A stretch of DNA of 64,000 nucleotides, from assembly GCF_009696175.1 (NCBI RefSeq), contig NZ_VUMM01000005.1, forward strand, positions 1-64,000. Direction: 5' to 3'. The notes under the pieces were generated by a model. It did no database searches. It was not told where the DNA came from and saw only the letters and a list, made by a program, of their open reading frames with translations. The stretch is from Floccifex porci (GTDB lineage Bacteria; Bacillota_I; Bacilli_A; Erysipelotrichales; Erysipelotrichaceae). The position numbers and the translations under genes are program-made. This document shows, piece after piece, positions 1 through 9,419 of the stretch (positions are counted from its first letter, which is position 1; the number at the start of each line of letters is the position of its first letter).

Positions 1-141
1 CTATTACTATAACAACAAAAGAATTCAATCCAAAACAAAATGGATGCCTCCTGTTGTATACAGAGAAACATCCATGTGTTAAACTCAATTCAAATTAACG
101 TATGTCCAGAATATTGGGTACATATCAAAATGTGAGTTTTT

Positions 142-1512
142 TTATATTGTAATCATATTTTCAGGTTTGACATATTCATCAAATTCTTCTTCAGTTAACA
201 GTTTTAATTCAAGGATTGCTTCTTTTAAAGTCAAGCCATTTCGATAAGCATATTGACTGGCCTGTCCGGCTTTTTCATAGCCAATTACAGGATTAAGACA
301 CGTAACAAGCATCAAAGAATTGTTTAGATTTTCTTCAATTACTTTTTTATTTGGTTTCAGACCAGTTAAACAATGAATTGTAAAAGAATGAATTGAATCG
401 GTTAATAACTGTATGCTTTGATCCAGGTTATAGGCAATCAAGGGCATAAATACATTCAATTCAAAGTTTCCCTGACTGGCCGCAAATCCTATGGCACTGT
501 CATTTCCCATTACCTGAACAGAAACCATTGTCAATGCTTCACATTGTGTTGGATTTACTTTACCGGGCATGATACTGCTTCCTGGTTCGTTTGCTGGAAT
601 TTCAATTTCTCCAATTCCACAGCGAGGACCGGATGCAAGCCAGCGAATATCATTTGCGACTTTCATACAGTTGGCAGCTAAAGATTTCAGGGCACCAGAA
701 ATAAATACGCAGGCATCTTTGCTTGTTAGTGCATGAAACTTATTATCATCTGGTCTGAATGGAATTTTGGTTTCTGTGGCAATGATATCGTCTACAACCT
801 TGTCAAATCCTTTGGGACAGTTGATTCCAGTTCCTACTGCAGTAGCACCGCATGCCAGTTCATAAACAGAATCCAAAGCCTGTAAAATCTGTTTTTTGTT
901 GTGCTCAAACATCGAACGATATCCGCTGATCTCCTGAGATAAGTATAATGGTGTTGCATCCTGAAGATGAGTTCGACCAATTTTAATAATTCCTTCATTT
1001 TCTTTTTCAAGTCTTTTTAAAACCATAATGATTTCATCTAAAACAGGAAGAAGTTCATTGGTGATTTTTGTTGCGATCATAATATGCAATGCAGCTGGAA
1101 ATGTATCATTTGAGCTTTGACTTTTATTGACTGTATCATTTGGATGCAATATATTTTTTTGAGTGTATTCATTTCCAAGCATAGAAATGACTTCATTTAA
1201 ATTCATATTGGTTTGGGTACCAGAGCCAGTTTGCCATACATGCAAAGGAAATTGATCCATATACAGACCATTCTGAATTTTTTCACAGATTGTAACGATG
1301 GCAGTGCATTGCTCATCCGTAATTTTATTAAAATGAAAATTTGCAAGAGCACATGCTTTTTTTAAAAGAGCAAAACTTTTAATGATTGAAACAGGCATTA
1401 ATTCTTTTCCAATTTTAAAATTTTCAAGGCTTCTTTGTGTTTGTGATTTCCAGTATTTTGTAGAATCCACTTCAATTTCACCAAGACAATCTTTTTCAAT
1501 TCGAGTTTTCAT
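142..1512 (-). CDS. fumC: Class II fumarate hydratase
   Basis: This 456-residue protein should interconvert fumarate and malate as a cytosolic homotetramer. It carries the aspartase/fumarase superfamily signature GSSIMPGKVNPTQCE in the C-terminal half, with the catalytic serine loop. Upstream are the fumarase substrate-loop segments GSGTQTNMNLNEV and SSNDTFP. Its length matches class II fumarases, which need no iron-sulfur cluster. The ATG is preceded by AGGAG about eight bases upstream. It is transcribed leftward, divergently from the pullulanase gene, and no other TCA-cycle gene lies nearby. A role in reductive fumarate formation or in salvaging fumarate from purine and arginine metabolism is an inference. 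Aspartase shares the fold, but the SSNDTFP and GTGINCPKGFD context favours fumarase. Confidence 0.93.
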   Translation of the reverse strand: MKTRIEKDCLGEIEVDSTKYWKSQTQRSLENFKIGKELMPVSIIKSFALLKKACALANFHFNKITDEQCTAIVTICEKIQNGLYMDQFPLHVWQTGSGTQTNMNLNEVISMLGNEYTQKNILHPNDTVNKSQSSNDTFPAALHIMIATKITNELLPVLDEIIMVLKRLEKENEGIIKIGRTHLQDATPLYLSQEISGYRSMFEHNKKQILQALDSVYELACGATAVGTGINCPKGFDKVVDDIIATETKIPFRPDDNKFHALTSKDACVFISGALKSLAANCMKVANDIRWLASGPRCGIGEIEIPANEPGSSIMPGKVNPTQCEALTMVSVQVMGNDSAIGFAASQGNFELNVFMPLIAYNLDQSIQLLTDSIHSFTIHCLTGLKPNKKVIEENLNNSLMLVTCLNPVIGYEKAGQASQYAYRNGLTLKEAILELKLLTEEEFDEYVKPENMITI

Positions 1513-1551
1513 TTATTTTCTCCTTCATATCAAAAATAGTTTATCATTTTT

Positions 1552-1579
1552 TTGAACATTTGTCTGAATATGTTAAAAT
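1552..1579 (+). promoter_or_regulatory. Promoter of the pullulanase gene
   Basis: TTGAAC at 1552-1557 and TAAAAT at 1574-1579 are separated by 16 bases, and TGT directly before the second box makes an extended -10. The predicted start near 1586 leaves room for the AGGAGG ribosome site at 1600-1605. Confidence 0.6.
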
Positions 1580-1613
1580 GTTTTTACGTGAATAGAATCA
1601 GGAGGAAAATCTT

Positions 1614-3713
1614 GTGCGAAAAGTGAAAGCTTATGAAGCATATATTGATGATTACGATTATATCATTGTCTATATGCGAAAAGACTTTTATAACGGAAGG
1701 AGTAAATTTTTCTATTTAAAAGATCAGGATGATAATATAATACCTTTAACCATTCGTTATAAAGATCAGTATGAGGGTTTTACAAGATTTAAATTAATTT
1801 TTGAACAGGAATTAACAATTGGGAATGAATATTATGTAGTGAATGAATATGGCCGCAGTGTTCTATGTGAGTATGGTCATATTGTGAAGACTTCAAAATT
1901 TTATGAGGATTATTTTTATCCAGAAAAAGATCTGGGATTGACCTATTCAAAAAAGAAAGCTGTATTCAAAATATGGGCACCTACTGCTTTAGAAATGAAA
2001 CTTCGCTTAAAGAAGGATAATAATGAAACGATCCTAAGTATGAATAAGGAAGAAAAAGGTGTTTTTTCATGTACAGTCAATAAGGATTTATTAGGCTATC
2101 ATTATACATTTATTGTACGAGTAAATGGCAGCTGGAGAGAGGTAGCCGATCCATATTCTTCTTTCTGTGGACCAAATTTACATTATAGTGTGGTGGAAGA
2201 CATATCAAATTTAAATATGCCAGAAAAGATTGAAACAACTCCTCTAGAATCTTATTGTGATGCGATTCTTTATGAAGCCAGTATTCGTGATTTTACAAGC
2301 CAGAAACATATAGGTGTCCATTATCCGAAAACTTTTCATGGTTTTACAGAAGAGAATGAAATTACAAAAAAGAAAGATACTGGATTTACTTATTTAAAAT
2401 CTTTAGGTATTACTCATGTACAGTTGATGCCATGTTTCTATTTTGGAAGCAAAAACGATCTGCATCCTGATTTAAACTACAATTGGGGATACGATCCAAT
2501 GCATTATCGGGTTGTAGAAGGAAGCTATTCCATTCATCCTGAAATATGTCAGGAAAGAATACTGGAATTTGCGAAACTGGTACAGGATTGTCATAAGGAA
2601 AATATAAAGGTTACCATTGATGTGGTATACAATCATATTTATGTAAAAGAAGATTCGATCCTGGATAATTTAGTACCGAATTATTATTTTTTAATGGATC
2701 GGGAAGGAAAGTTCAGCAACGGTAGTTTCTGTGGAAATGATATCGATATGATTGCTCCTATGTCAAAAAAATATTTTCTGGATACGATTGAAAGAATCAT
2801 AAAATGGTTTGACATAGATGGATTGCGATTTGATTTAATGGGTGTTCTGGATTGTAAATTTATGAATGAAGTAGAAGAACTCTGTCATTCTATAAAACCT
2901 GATTTTATGATATATGGAGAAGGCTGGAATATGCCTAGTTTTGTTCCTGAATATTTAAGAGCTTCTCAGAATAATCAGGAAAAAATGCCTCGTATTGCAC
3001 ATTTTTCAGATCGTTTTCGGGAAGTATTCAAAGGTTCGAATGGACAGTTGGATAAAAAAGGATACATTCAGGGCAGTACAGATGAATTAGAACATGTAAA
3101 GCAGTGTATGAGTGCATCCTGTCTGGATTATTATTTTGATTCACCTGAAAAAGTGATAAACTACGTAGAATGTCATGATAATCATACTCTCTGGGATAAA
3201 CTGGCATTCAGCTGCTTCAATGAAGAAGAGGACATTAGAAAGAAAAGACAGGTTTTGGCAAATGCTTTTTGTTTATTAGCACAAGGAATCCCTTTCCTGC
3301 ATTCTGGTCAGGAATTTTGCAGGACAAAAAAAGGCATTGGTAATTCCTACTGTCGTAAAGATTCTTATAATATGATTGATTATAATCTGCGTAATAAAAA
3401 TATAGATGTGGTAGAAAATACAAAAGCATTAATTCAAATTCGAAAAAATCATGCATGTTTTCGTTTAAGAACACGAAAAGAATGCAAAGACAATGTTTAT
3501 TTTTCTACAATAGAAGATGAAGCATTGGTATATAATACAAGAAAAGAGATGGATCATTGTATTGTATTCTTTAATCCAAGTTTAAATCATCATGAATATA
3601 AACTAGATAGAAATGTAAAAATATTATTTGATAATGGAAACTGTAATGAATCTAAAACAAATCTTGTTCAGATTGCACCTGTAAGTGTTGTTGTATGCGG
3701 TTTCGAATATTAA
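1614..3713 (+). CDS. pulA: Type I pullulanase
   Basis: A 699-residue glycoside hydrolase of family 13, predicted to cleave alpha-1,6 branches of glycogen, pullulan or limit dextrins. The N-terminal 200 residues hold beta-sandwich (CBM48-like) sequence. The type I hallmark YNWGYDP is present, followed by the GH13 regions DVVYNH, DGLRFDLMG (nucleophile Asp), YGEGWN (acid/base Glu) and VECHDNHTLWDK. No signal peptide is visible, so the enzyme is probably cytoplasmic and acts on imported maltodextrin or stored glycogen. The start is GTG, chosen because AGGAGG lies eight bases upstream. It stands alone between divergent fumC and guaB. Confidence 0.93.
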   Translation: MRKVKAYEAYIDDYDYIIVYMRKDFYNGRSKFFYLKDQDDNIIPLTIRYKDQYEGFTRFKLIFEQELTIGNEYYVVNEYGRSVLCEYGHIVKTSKFYEDYFYPEKDLGLTYSKKKAVFKIWAPTALEMKLRLKKDNNETILSMNKEEKGVFSCTVNKDLLGYHYTFIVRVNGSWREVADPYSSFCGPNLHYSVVEDISNLNMPEKIETTPLESYCDAILYEASIRDFTSQKHIGVHYPKTFHGFTEENEITKKKDTGFTYLKSLGITHVQLMPCFYFGSKNDLHPDLNYNWGYDPMHYRVVEGSYSIHPEICQERILEFAKLVQDCHKENIKVTIDVVYNHIYVKEDSILDNLVPNYYFLMDREGKFSNGSFCGNDIDMIAPMSKKYFLDTIERIIKWFDIDGLRFDLMGVLDCKFMNEVEELCHSIKPDFMIYGEGWNMPSFVPEYLRASQNNQEKMPRIAHFSDRFREVFKGSNGQLDKKGYIQGSTDELEHVKQCMSASCLDYYFDSPEKVINYVECHDNHTLWDKLAFSCFNEEEDIRKKRQVLANAFCLLAQGIPFLHSGQEFCRTKKGIGNSYCRKDSYNMIDYNLRNKNIDVVENTKALIQIRKNHACFRLRTRKECKDNVYFSTIEDEALVYNTRKEMDHCIVFFNPSLNHHEYKLDRNVKILFDNGNCNESKTNLVQIAPVSVVVCGFEY

Positions 3714-3715
3714 GC

Positions 3716-3743
3716 TTGACTAAAAAATAACGATGCTTATAAT
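3716..3743 (+). promoter_or_regulatory. Promoter of the IMP dehydrogenase gene
   Basis: TTGACT at 3716-3721 and TATAAT at 3738-3743 have a 16-base spacer. The predicted start is near 3750, and AAGGAGG at 3765-3771 precedes the ATG at 3777. Confidence 0.65.
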
Positions 3744-3776
3744 TGATTACATTAGATAAATAACAAGGAGGACGCC

Positions 3777-5288
3777 ATGGCAATTATTTTAAAAGAACCA
3801 TCAAGAACTTTTAGTGAGTATTTATTAATCCCTGGATATACATCAGAAAATTGTGTACCTGAAAATGTGAGTTTGAAAACTCCACTTGTGAAATTTAAAA
3901 AAGGAGAAGAGCCTGCTCTCTCTTTAAATATCCCTATGGTATCTGCAATTATGCAGTCTGTAAGTGGGCCTGATCTGGCTTGTGCTCTGGCAAGAGAAGG
4001 AGGCGTATCTTTTATTTTTGGATCGCAATCCATTGCATCACAGGCAAAAATGGTCGCAAAAGTAAAACAGACAAAGGCAGGATTTGTTCCAAGTGATTCT
4101 AATATCAGTCCGGAAAATACATTAGCGGATGTTCTGGCATTAAAAGAAAAAACAGGTCATGCGACAATGGCAGTTACGGAAAATGGCCAGGAAGATGGAA
4201 AACTGGTTGGAATTGTGACAAGTCGTGATTATCGTGTTTCTCGTATGGATCGTTCTACAAAAGTAAAAGAATTTATGACTCCATATGAAAAATTAATTGT
4301 AGGAAAAGCAGACATTTCTTTATCGGAAGCTAATGATATTATTTGGGAGCATAAATTAAATCAGCTTCCAATCGTTGATGAAGATCAGCATTTAGTTGCT
4401 TTTGTATTCCGTAAAGATTATGAATCGCATAAAGATCATCCGCTGGAATTGCTGGATAATCAGAAACGCTATATTGTTGGAGCCGGAATTAATACAAGAG
4501 ATTATGAAAAACGTGTACCTGCACTGATTGAAGCAGGAGCGGATGTACTATGTATTGACTCTTCTGAAGGGTATTCATGCTGGCAGGCAAATACGATCAA
4601 ATGGATCCGAGACAATTATGGAGATTCTGTAAAAGTTGGAGCCGGTAACGTTGTGGATGGAGATGGATTCCGATTCCTGGCGGATGCAGGTGCAGACTTT
4701 ATCAAAATTGGTATTGGTGGAGGTTCCATCTGTATCACTCGTGAACAGAAAGGAATTGGACGTGGACAGGCAACTGCTACTTTAGATGTCGCAAAAGCAC
4801 GTGATGAGTACTATAAAGAAACAGGAGTATACGTTCCAATCTGTTCAGACGGTGGTATCGTTCACGATTATCATATTACTTTAGCTTTGGCATTTGGTGC
4901 CGATTTTGTGATGCTGGGAAGATATTTTGCTCGTTTTAAAGAAGCTCCAAATAAATTGGTTTCGGTAAATGGAAACTATATGAAAGAATATTGGGGAGAA
5001 GGAAGTGCCCGTGCACGTAACTGGCAGCGTTATGATGTTGGTGGCGATGCGAAGATGTCTTTTGTGGAAGGGGTTGACTCTTATGTCCCTTATGCAGGAT
5101 CATTGAAAGAAAACGTATCTTTAACTTTATCAAAAGTTAGACATACAATGTGCAACTGTGGATGTTTATCCATTCCAGAACTGCAGAAAAACGCAAAAGT
5201 TACCTTGGTTTCTTCTACAAGTATTGTAGAAGGTGGAGCCCATGACGTTGTTGTTCGTGATCAGAACTTTGATGCCAGAGAAAAATAA
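3777..5288 (+). CDS. guaB: IMP dehydrogenase, Tritrichomonas-like type
   Basis: Predicted to oxidise IMP to XMP with NAD+, the committed step of guanine nucleotide synthesis. The 503-residue protein has a TIM barrel interrupted by a CBS pair (roughly residues 95-220). The active-site loop is [13 protein letters not shown] with Cys319, instead of the GPGSICTTR usual in bacteria. The flap is RARNWQRYD with Arg418-Tyr419, and Lys310, Arg382 and Glu431 fall at the numbers I recall for the 503-residue T. foetus enzyme. Much of the C-terminal half matches that protozoan protein from memory. Lys310/Glu431 are the pair linked to low mycophenolic acid sensitivity, so insensitivity is inferred. The gene is monocistronic with its own promoter and terminator. 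Confidence 0.93.
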   Translation: MAIILKEPSRTFSEYLLIPGYTSENCVPENVSLKTPLVKFKKGEEPALSLNIPMVSAIMQSVSGPDLACALAREGGVSFIFGSQSIASQAKMVAKVKQTKAGFVPSDSNISPENTLADVLALKEKTGHATMAVTENGQEDGKLVGIVTSRDYRVSRMDRSTKVKEFMTPYEKLIVGKADISLSEANDIIWEHKLNQLPIVDEDQHLVAFVFRKDYESHKDHPLELLDNQKRYIVGAGINTRDYEKRVPALIEAGADVLCIDSSEGYSCWQANTIKWIRDNYGDSVKVGAGNVVDGDGFRFLADAGADFIKIGIGGGSICITREQKGIGRGQATATLDVAKARDEYYKETGVYVPICSDGGIVHDYHITLALAFGADFVMLGRYFARFKEAPNKLVSVNGNYMKEYWGEGSARARNWQRYDVGGDAKMSFVEGVDSYVPYAGSLKENVSLTLSKVRHTMCNCGCLSIPELQKNAKVTLVSSTSIVEGGAHDVVVRDQNFDAREK

Positions 5289-5300
5289 AGAATTAAGCTT

Positions 5301-5327
5301 ACCCTCTTAAATAGAGGGTTTTTTTTT
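5301..5327 (+). terminator. Rho-independent terminator after guaB
   Basis: The hairpin ACCCTC/GAGGGT has a seven-base loop and is followed by nine T. It lies 13 bases past the guaB stop. Confidence 0.85.
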
Positions 5328-5333
5328 GCTTAG

Positions 5334-5362
5334 TTGTCGCTTCAACTATCTCATGTTAGAAT
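5334..5362 (+). promoter_or_regulatory. Leaderless promoter of the MarR/radical-SAM gene
   Basis: TTGTCG at 5334-5339, a 17-base spacer and TAGAAT at 5357-5362. The seventh base after the -10 box is the A of the ATG at 5369, and no Shine-Dalgarno sequence lies between. Transcription is therefore predicted to start at the codon itself. Confidence 0.55.
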
Positions 5363-5368
5363 GTTTCT

Positions 5369-6469
5369 ATGAAACAGAATGATTTATTTATGGATTCAAG
5401 CATTCTCTATCGTACTACACAAAAGTATTTTGATAGAGAACTTCAGCAATTTCAGTTAACCTACGCACAGCTTCCTGTTTTAATTATGGTTTATGAAAAC
5501 GAAGGAATTTCTATGCAGGAAATTGCTTTTCAGGGAAAATATGATAAAGGAACCATTACAAAAAATGTTCAGAAGCTGGAATCTTTAGGTTATTTAGAAG
5601 TGATTCATTCCAGTAAAGACAAACGTTCAAAAGAATTGTATACTACTTTGAAAGCTAAAGAAATTATGTCAAATGTATACGAAGTACGAAGAAACTGGTG
5701 GAAACAGCTAAATGCGAATATGACAGACCAGGATATAGAACAATTTTCTCATTATTTTTTGAATTTAAGTGAAAATGCGAAAAAGTTAGTGGATTTTAAT
5801 GATACATCCATTAAATTTTATTATCATCAGAAAGTAAATCTGAATATATATCCTAATAAAATTGCGACTGTATTCTATACGGGAGGATGTAATTTTCAAT
5901 GTAAGACATGTTTTCATCCAGAATATGTTTTTATAAGGCAGAATATGCAGGAAATAAAAGAAGAAGATATTTATTCATTTCTGCAGAAAAGAAATAAAAT
6001 GATTCAGGCTATATGTATTTGTGGAGGAGAACCTTGTATGCATCCTCAATTGTCTGAATTTTTATCTTATGGGAAATCGTTAGGATACAAAATCTGCATC
6101 AGTACCAATGGAAGCTATCCGGATACTTTAAAATCCTGGATTGAAGATGAACTTGTGGATTATGTTATTTTAAATATTAAACAGGCACCTGAATTTTATT
6201 CTCAGGCTATTGGATTAAATGAATACAATTGTGAAAAAATTGAAGAAACCATACAATATCTTAAAAAGAACAATTTGGATTATCGGTTTGAAATTACATT
6301 AAATCACGACATTCACGATTCATCAAAAGTTCAGGCAATGGCAAAATGGTTAAAATCCGATACAGAATGTATTTTATATTCATGGAATGTAGAAGATGAA
6401 AGCATGAAACAATATGAAAAAATATTTAAAACGTATTTGCCAAATACAAAGATAGGGGAATTAAAATGA
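5369..6469 (+). CDS. MarR-type regulator fused to radical SAM (NrdG-like) activase
   Basis: A 366-residue two-domain protein. Residues 1-140 are a MarR-type winged helix, with the helix-turn-helix around QEIAFQGKYDKGTITKNVQKLESLGY and a dimerisation helix after it. Residues 165-366 are a small radical SAM domain with Cys174-x3-Cys178-x2-Cys181 for a [4Fe-4S] cluster and a GGEP SAM motif near residue 220. The gene overlaps nrdD by four bases (ATGA), and no separate nrdG is visible in the window, so the radical SAM half probably installs the glycyl radical on NrdD. The MarR half could sense oxygen or redox state and control the operon; this is inference. It lacks a ribosome site and appears leaderless. 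Confidence 0.8.
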   Translation: MKQNDLFMDSSILYRTTQKYFDRELQQFQLTYAQLPVLIMVYENEGISMQEIAFQGKYDKGTITKNVQKLESLGYLEVIHSSKDKRSKELYTTLKAKEIMSNVYEVRRNWWKQLNANMTDQDIEQFSHYFLNLSENAKKLVDFNDTSIKFYYHQKVNLNIYPNKIATVFYTGGCNFQCKTCFHPEYVFIRQNMQEIKEEDIYSFLQKRNKMIQAICICGGEPCMHPQLSEFLSYGKSLGYKICISTNGSYPDTLKSWIEDELVDYVILNIKQAPEFYSQAIGLNEYNCEKIEETIQYLKKNNLDYRFEITLNHDIHDSSKVQAMAKWLKSDTECILYSWNVEDESMKQYEKIFKTYLPNTKIGELK

Positions 6470-8493
6470 TTTCAGTAGAAAAAAGAGACGGAAAGATTGT
6501 AAAATTAGACATTCAGAAAATATACAATGCCATTGAAAAAGCGTTTCAGTCCATACCACTGGACAGCGATACTTCTATTCTGGATTTTCTTGTGTTAAAA
6601 GTTACTGCTGATTTTCAGTCGAAAGTAAAAGATGGCATTATTAGTGTTGAAGATATACAGGACAGTGTTGAAAGAGTCTTATCACAGGCAGGATATTCAC
6701 AGGTTTGTAAAGCTTATATTTTGTATCGCAAACAAAGAGAAAACATTCGACAATTGAAGAAAAGCAGTGATCAGTATATGTCGATCATTGATTCTTATTT
6801 GAATGATGGGGATTGGAGAAATACAGAAAACTCTATGGATTCTTATTCGATTGGAGGATTGATTTTTTCCAATTCAGGAGCTTTGATCAGTCAGTACTGG
6901 TTGTCTCAGGTTTATGATGATGAAATCTGTAAAGCTCATAGCCAGGGAGACATACACATTCACGATCTGGATATGTTAACAGCGGATTGCGCAGGATGGT
7001 CACTGGAACAGATCATTCAGAGAGGTCTGATTGGAGTTTCAAGAAATATCAGTGCAAAACCATGCAGACATTTGTATACCTTATGTTCTCAACTGGTAAA
7101 TTTTATCAGTATTGTACAGAATGAATGGGCAGGGGCTCAAAGTTTAATCAGTTTTGATACATATCTGGCTCCATTTGTGAAAATTGATTGTTTAAGCTAT
7201 GACGAAATCTATAAATGCATGGAAAACTTTATATATGGAATCAATATGCCCAGTCGAAGAAGTTCAACGGTTCCTTTCACAAATATCATTTTAGACTGGA
7301 CTGTACCTGAATGGATGAAGGATAAAGAAGTTGAAATACAGAATCAGAAACAAGGTTTTTATTATAAAGACTGTCAGAATGAAATGAACCAGATCAATCA
7401 GGCATTGATGGAAATTTTTCTGAAGGCTTCCCATAATGAAAGAGGATTTCAATTTCCAATCCCTACAATACGAATTCATCCGGATTTTGATTTTAATTCA
7501 GGAATTCATACGAAAACCTTATTTGAATTAAGTGCAAAGTATGGTTTGCCTCATTTTGAAAATGTGAAGAAAAATAAAGAGACAATTCATTCTTACAAAG
7601 ATTTTATATTTGATCCGAATCTCTTGACCAAAAAAGCAGGTGGTTATTTTGGATATGGAGAAAATATGGGAAGTATTGGTTGTGTTACGATAAATTTAGG
7701 CAAGATGGCTTATCTTTCAAAAAACGAAGCGGATTTTTTTAAAAGATTAGAACATACTTTAAATGTTTGTGCGCGTTCATTGCATGTAAAAAGACAAGTA
7801 TTAAATCAGTTTTTAAATCGAGGACTTTATCCATATACAAAACAGTATCTTGGGACTTTTGATAACCATTTTTCAACCATTGGAATCATAGGTATGGAGG
7901 AAATGTTAATGTTATCAAATTGGATCGATGGAGATATGACAAGTGAAAGCGGAATCTTTTTTTCAAAAAAAGTGTTTACGTTTATCAAAGAAAAACTGGT
8001 TGTTTATCAGAAACAGTATAAGGAACCCTTTAATTTAGATGCAACACCAGCTGAAGGTGTTTCCTATCGGTTTGCAAAACTGGATCGTCAATTTTTAAAT
8101 AAATTATATTATACCAACTCTTCAAATTGTGCAGTGGATGCCACTAATGACGTCTTTGAAGCTTTAGACATTCAAAATCAGATTCAAGGAGAATATACAG
8201 CAGGAACTTTATTTGATATTTATTTGAAAAAACGCATTTCTTCAAGTGAAAACGCGAAAAATCTGGTGGAGACAATCTGTAATAATTATTCCATTCCCTG
8301 TTTCACATTATCGCCTGTCTATTCTTATTGTTTAGAACATGGATATTTAACTGGAGAACAGTCGATTTGTCCTTTTTGCAAAACGAAAACGGAAATTTAT
8401 TCAAAAGTGGCAGGATACTATCGCTGTCTGGAAGAATGGAATGATGGGAAAAAACAGGAATATCATGATCGTGTAAAATTTGAAGTGGAATAA
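6466..8493 (+). CDS. nrdD: Anaerobic ribonucleoside-triphosphate reductase
   Basis: The class III ribonucleotide reductase makes dNTPs without oxygen, using a glycyl radical. The 675-residue protein begins with an ATP-cone (residues 1-90), the allosteric activity site. The large PFL-like barrel follows. Near the C-terminus lie the zinc ligands CLEHGYLTGE and CPFC, then KVAGYYRCLEEWNDGKK containing the radical glycine. The start codon overlaps the stop of the MarR/radical-SAM fusion gene, so the pair should be co-translated. AGGGG lies eight bases upstream. Rex follows downstream with its own promoter, which fits redox-linked control of the neighbourhood. Confidence 0.95.
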   Translation: MISVEKRDGKIVKLDIQKIYNAIEKAFQSIPLDSDTSILDFLVLKVTADFQSKVKDGIISVEDIQDSVERVLSQAGYSQVCKAYILYRKQRENIRQLKKSSDQYMSIIDSYLNDGDWRNTENSMDSYSIGGLIFSNSGALISQYWLSQVYDDEICKAHSQGDIHIHDLDMLTADCAGWSLEQIIQRGLIGVSRNISAKPCRHLYTLCSQLVNFISIVQNEWAGAQSLISFDTYLAPFVKIDCLSYDEIYKCMENFIYGINMPSRRSSTVPFTNIILDWTVPEWMKDKEVEIQNQKQGFYYKDCQNEMNQINQALMEIFLKASHNERGFQFPIPTIRIHPDFDFNSGIHTKTLFELSAKYGLPHFENVKKNKETIHSYKDFIFDPNLLTKKAGGYFGYGENMGSIGCVTINLGKMAYLSKNEADFFKRLEHTLNVCARSLHVKRQVLNQFLNRGLYPYTKQYLGTFDNHFSTIGIIGMEEMLMLSNWIDGDMTSESGIFFSKKVFTFIKEKLVVYQKQYKEPFNLDATPAEGVSYRFAKLDRQFLNKLYYTNSSNCAVDATNDVFEALDIQNQIQGEYTAGTLFDIYLKKRISSSENAKNLVETICNNYSIPCFTLSPVYSYCLEHGYLTGEQSICPFCKTKTEIYSKVAGYYRCLEEWNDGKKQEYHDRVKFEVE

Positions 8494-8527
8494 AGTAAAT
8501 TGCTTGTGAAAATATAAAAGTTTTCAC

Positions 8528-8556
8528 TTGATAATTTTTCACAAACAACCTATTAT
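8528..8556 (+). promoter_or_regulatory. rex promoter with possible Rex half-sites
   Basis: TTGATA at 8528-8533 and TATTAT at 8551-8556 have a 17-base spacer. A Rex-type half-site TTCACAA at 8538-8544 lies in the spacer, and TTGTGAA at 8504-8510 lies upstream. Autoregulation is plausible, but the spacing does not match the usual 18-base Rex palindrome. Confidence 0.45.
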
Positions 8557-8573
8557 TGAAGTGGAGGATTGTT

Positions 8574-9203
8574 ATGAGAAGTGTACCTAAAGCAACATTA
8601 CAGCGATATCCTATCTATTTGAAAGCGCTTAATCGATTGGAAAAAAATGGCATTGAAAGAGTTATGTCAAAAGAATTGGCTTTAATGGTAGACATTGAAC
8701 CAACCACAATCCGTAGAGATTTTTCTTTTTTAGGAAATTTAGGAAAACAGGGATATGGTTACAGTGTTAAAAAACTGATTGAAATTTTCAATAAACAATT
8801 AGGAGTCAATTTTGATGAAAAAATAATATTGGTTGGTGCAGGTAATTTAGGAAGCGCTTTATTGAATTATAATAAATGGGATTATGTTGTGGGAGAAATT
8901 GCATGTGGATTTGATGTGGATGAAAAGAAATGTGGAGAACATTTTGGTGTTCAGATTTATCCTATGGATCAGCTGGAAACAAAAATTCCTGCAGGTTGCC
9001 ATATTGCCATTTTAACGATTTCTCATCATGTACAGGAAACCGTGAATCGTTTGGTTGAATGTGGAATTACCGGAATTGTAGATTTTACACATCAGCATAT
9101 ATCGGCTCCAAAAGGGGTTGTCATAAAAGCAATTGATGTGGTATCATCAATACAAGAATTGGTTTTTTCAACAAATTCGATGAATCAGAAAGCAATGAAG
9201 TAA
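8574..9203 (+). CDS. rex: Redox-sensing transcriptional repressor Rex
   Basis: Rex binds NADH/NAD+ through a Rossmann fold and releases operator DNA when NADH is high, usually derepressing fermentation and hydrogenase genes. The N-terminal 75 residues are a winged helix (RSVPKATLQRYPIYLKAL is typical), ending in RRDFSFLGNLGKQGYGY. The Rossmann motif VGAGNLGSALLNY follows near residue 90. The 209-residue length is normal. ATG 8574 is chosen because GTGGAGG lies just upstream; an in-frame TTG at 8556 overlaps the -10 box and is rejected. A Rex-like operator lies near the hydrogenase gene at 22.2 kb. Confidence 0.95.
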   Translation: MRSVPKATLQRYPIYLKALNRLEKNGIERVMSKELALMVDIEPTTIRRDFSFLGNLGKQGYGYSVKKLIEIFNKQLGVNFDEKIILVGAGNLGSALLNYNKWDYVVGEIACGFDVDEKKCGEHFGVQIYPMDQLETKIPAGCHIAILTISHHVQETVNRLVECGITGIVDFTHQHISAPKGVVIKAIDVVSSIQELVFSTNSMNQKAMK

Positions 9204-9210
9204 AAGTCCT

Positions 9211-9404
9211 CTAAAACGGAAAGTAGAGAGTCTGTGGCTGGTGAAAACAGACAGATGGATTAGAAGGGTAACAGTTACTTGGCTGAACTGGAGAAATTAA
9301 GTAGACAGTTCCGTTTGGTGCGTTAAACCATTGAGTCGTTTCTTTTCGAAAAAAGAGGATGGTACCGCGGTTTAAATCGTTCCTTGACAGGAACGTTTTT
9401 TTTT
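9211..9404 (+). promoter_or_regulatory. T-box leader of asnS
   Basis: The 216-base gap before asnS holds a T-box riboswitch. The conserved antiterminator sequence GATGGTACCGCGG is at 9358-9370. It is followed by the competing terminator CGTTCC/GGAACG (9378-9395) with a T run. A stem I region with AGTAGAGAG and GGTGAAAAC lies upstream. AAC at 9286-9288 is a candidate specifier for asparagine, matching the downstream gene; the specifier is tentative. Uncharged tRNA-Asn is expected to allow readthrough. Confidence 0.88.
9378..9404 (+). terminator. T-box conditional terminator
   Basis: The stem CGTTCC/GGAACG has a six-base loop and nine following T. It is the terminating conformation of the asnS T-box. 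Confidence 0.85.
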
Positions 9405-9419
9405 AGGAGGAAGGAAAAA

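Noticed and set aside
1-141. A gene or RNA in the left edge
   Set aside because: Only a weak ATGGATG/CATCCAT inverted repeat is seen at about 40-76, and no frame or RNA fold is convincing.
8504-8544. Full Rex operator in the rex promoter
   Set aside because: TTGTGAA and TTCACAA half-sites exist, but they are too far apart, and the closer pair TTGATAA/TTCACAA has a three-base instead of four-base centre.
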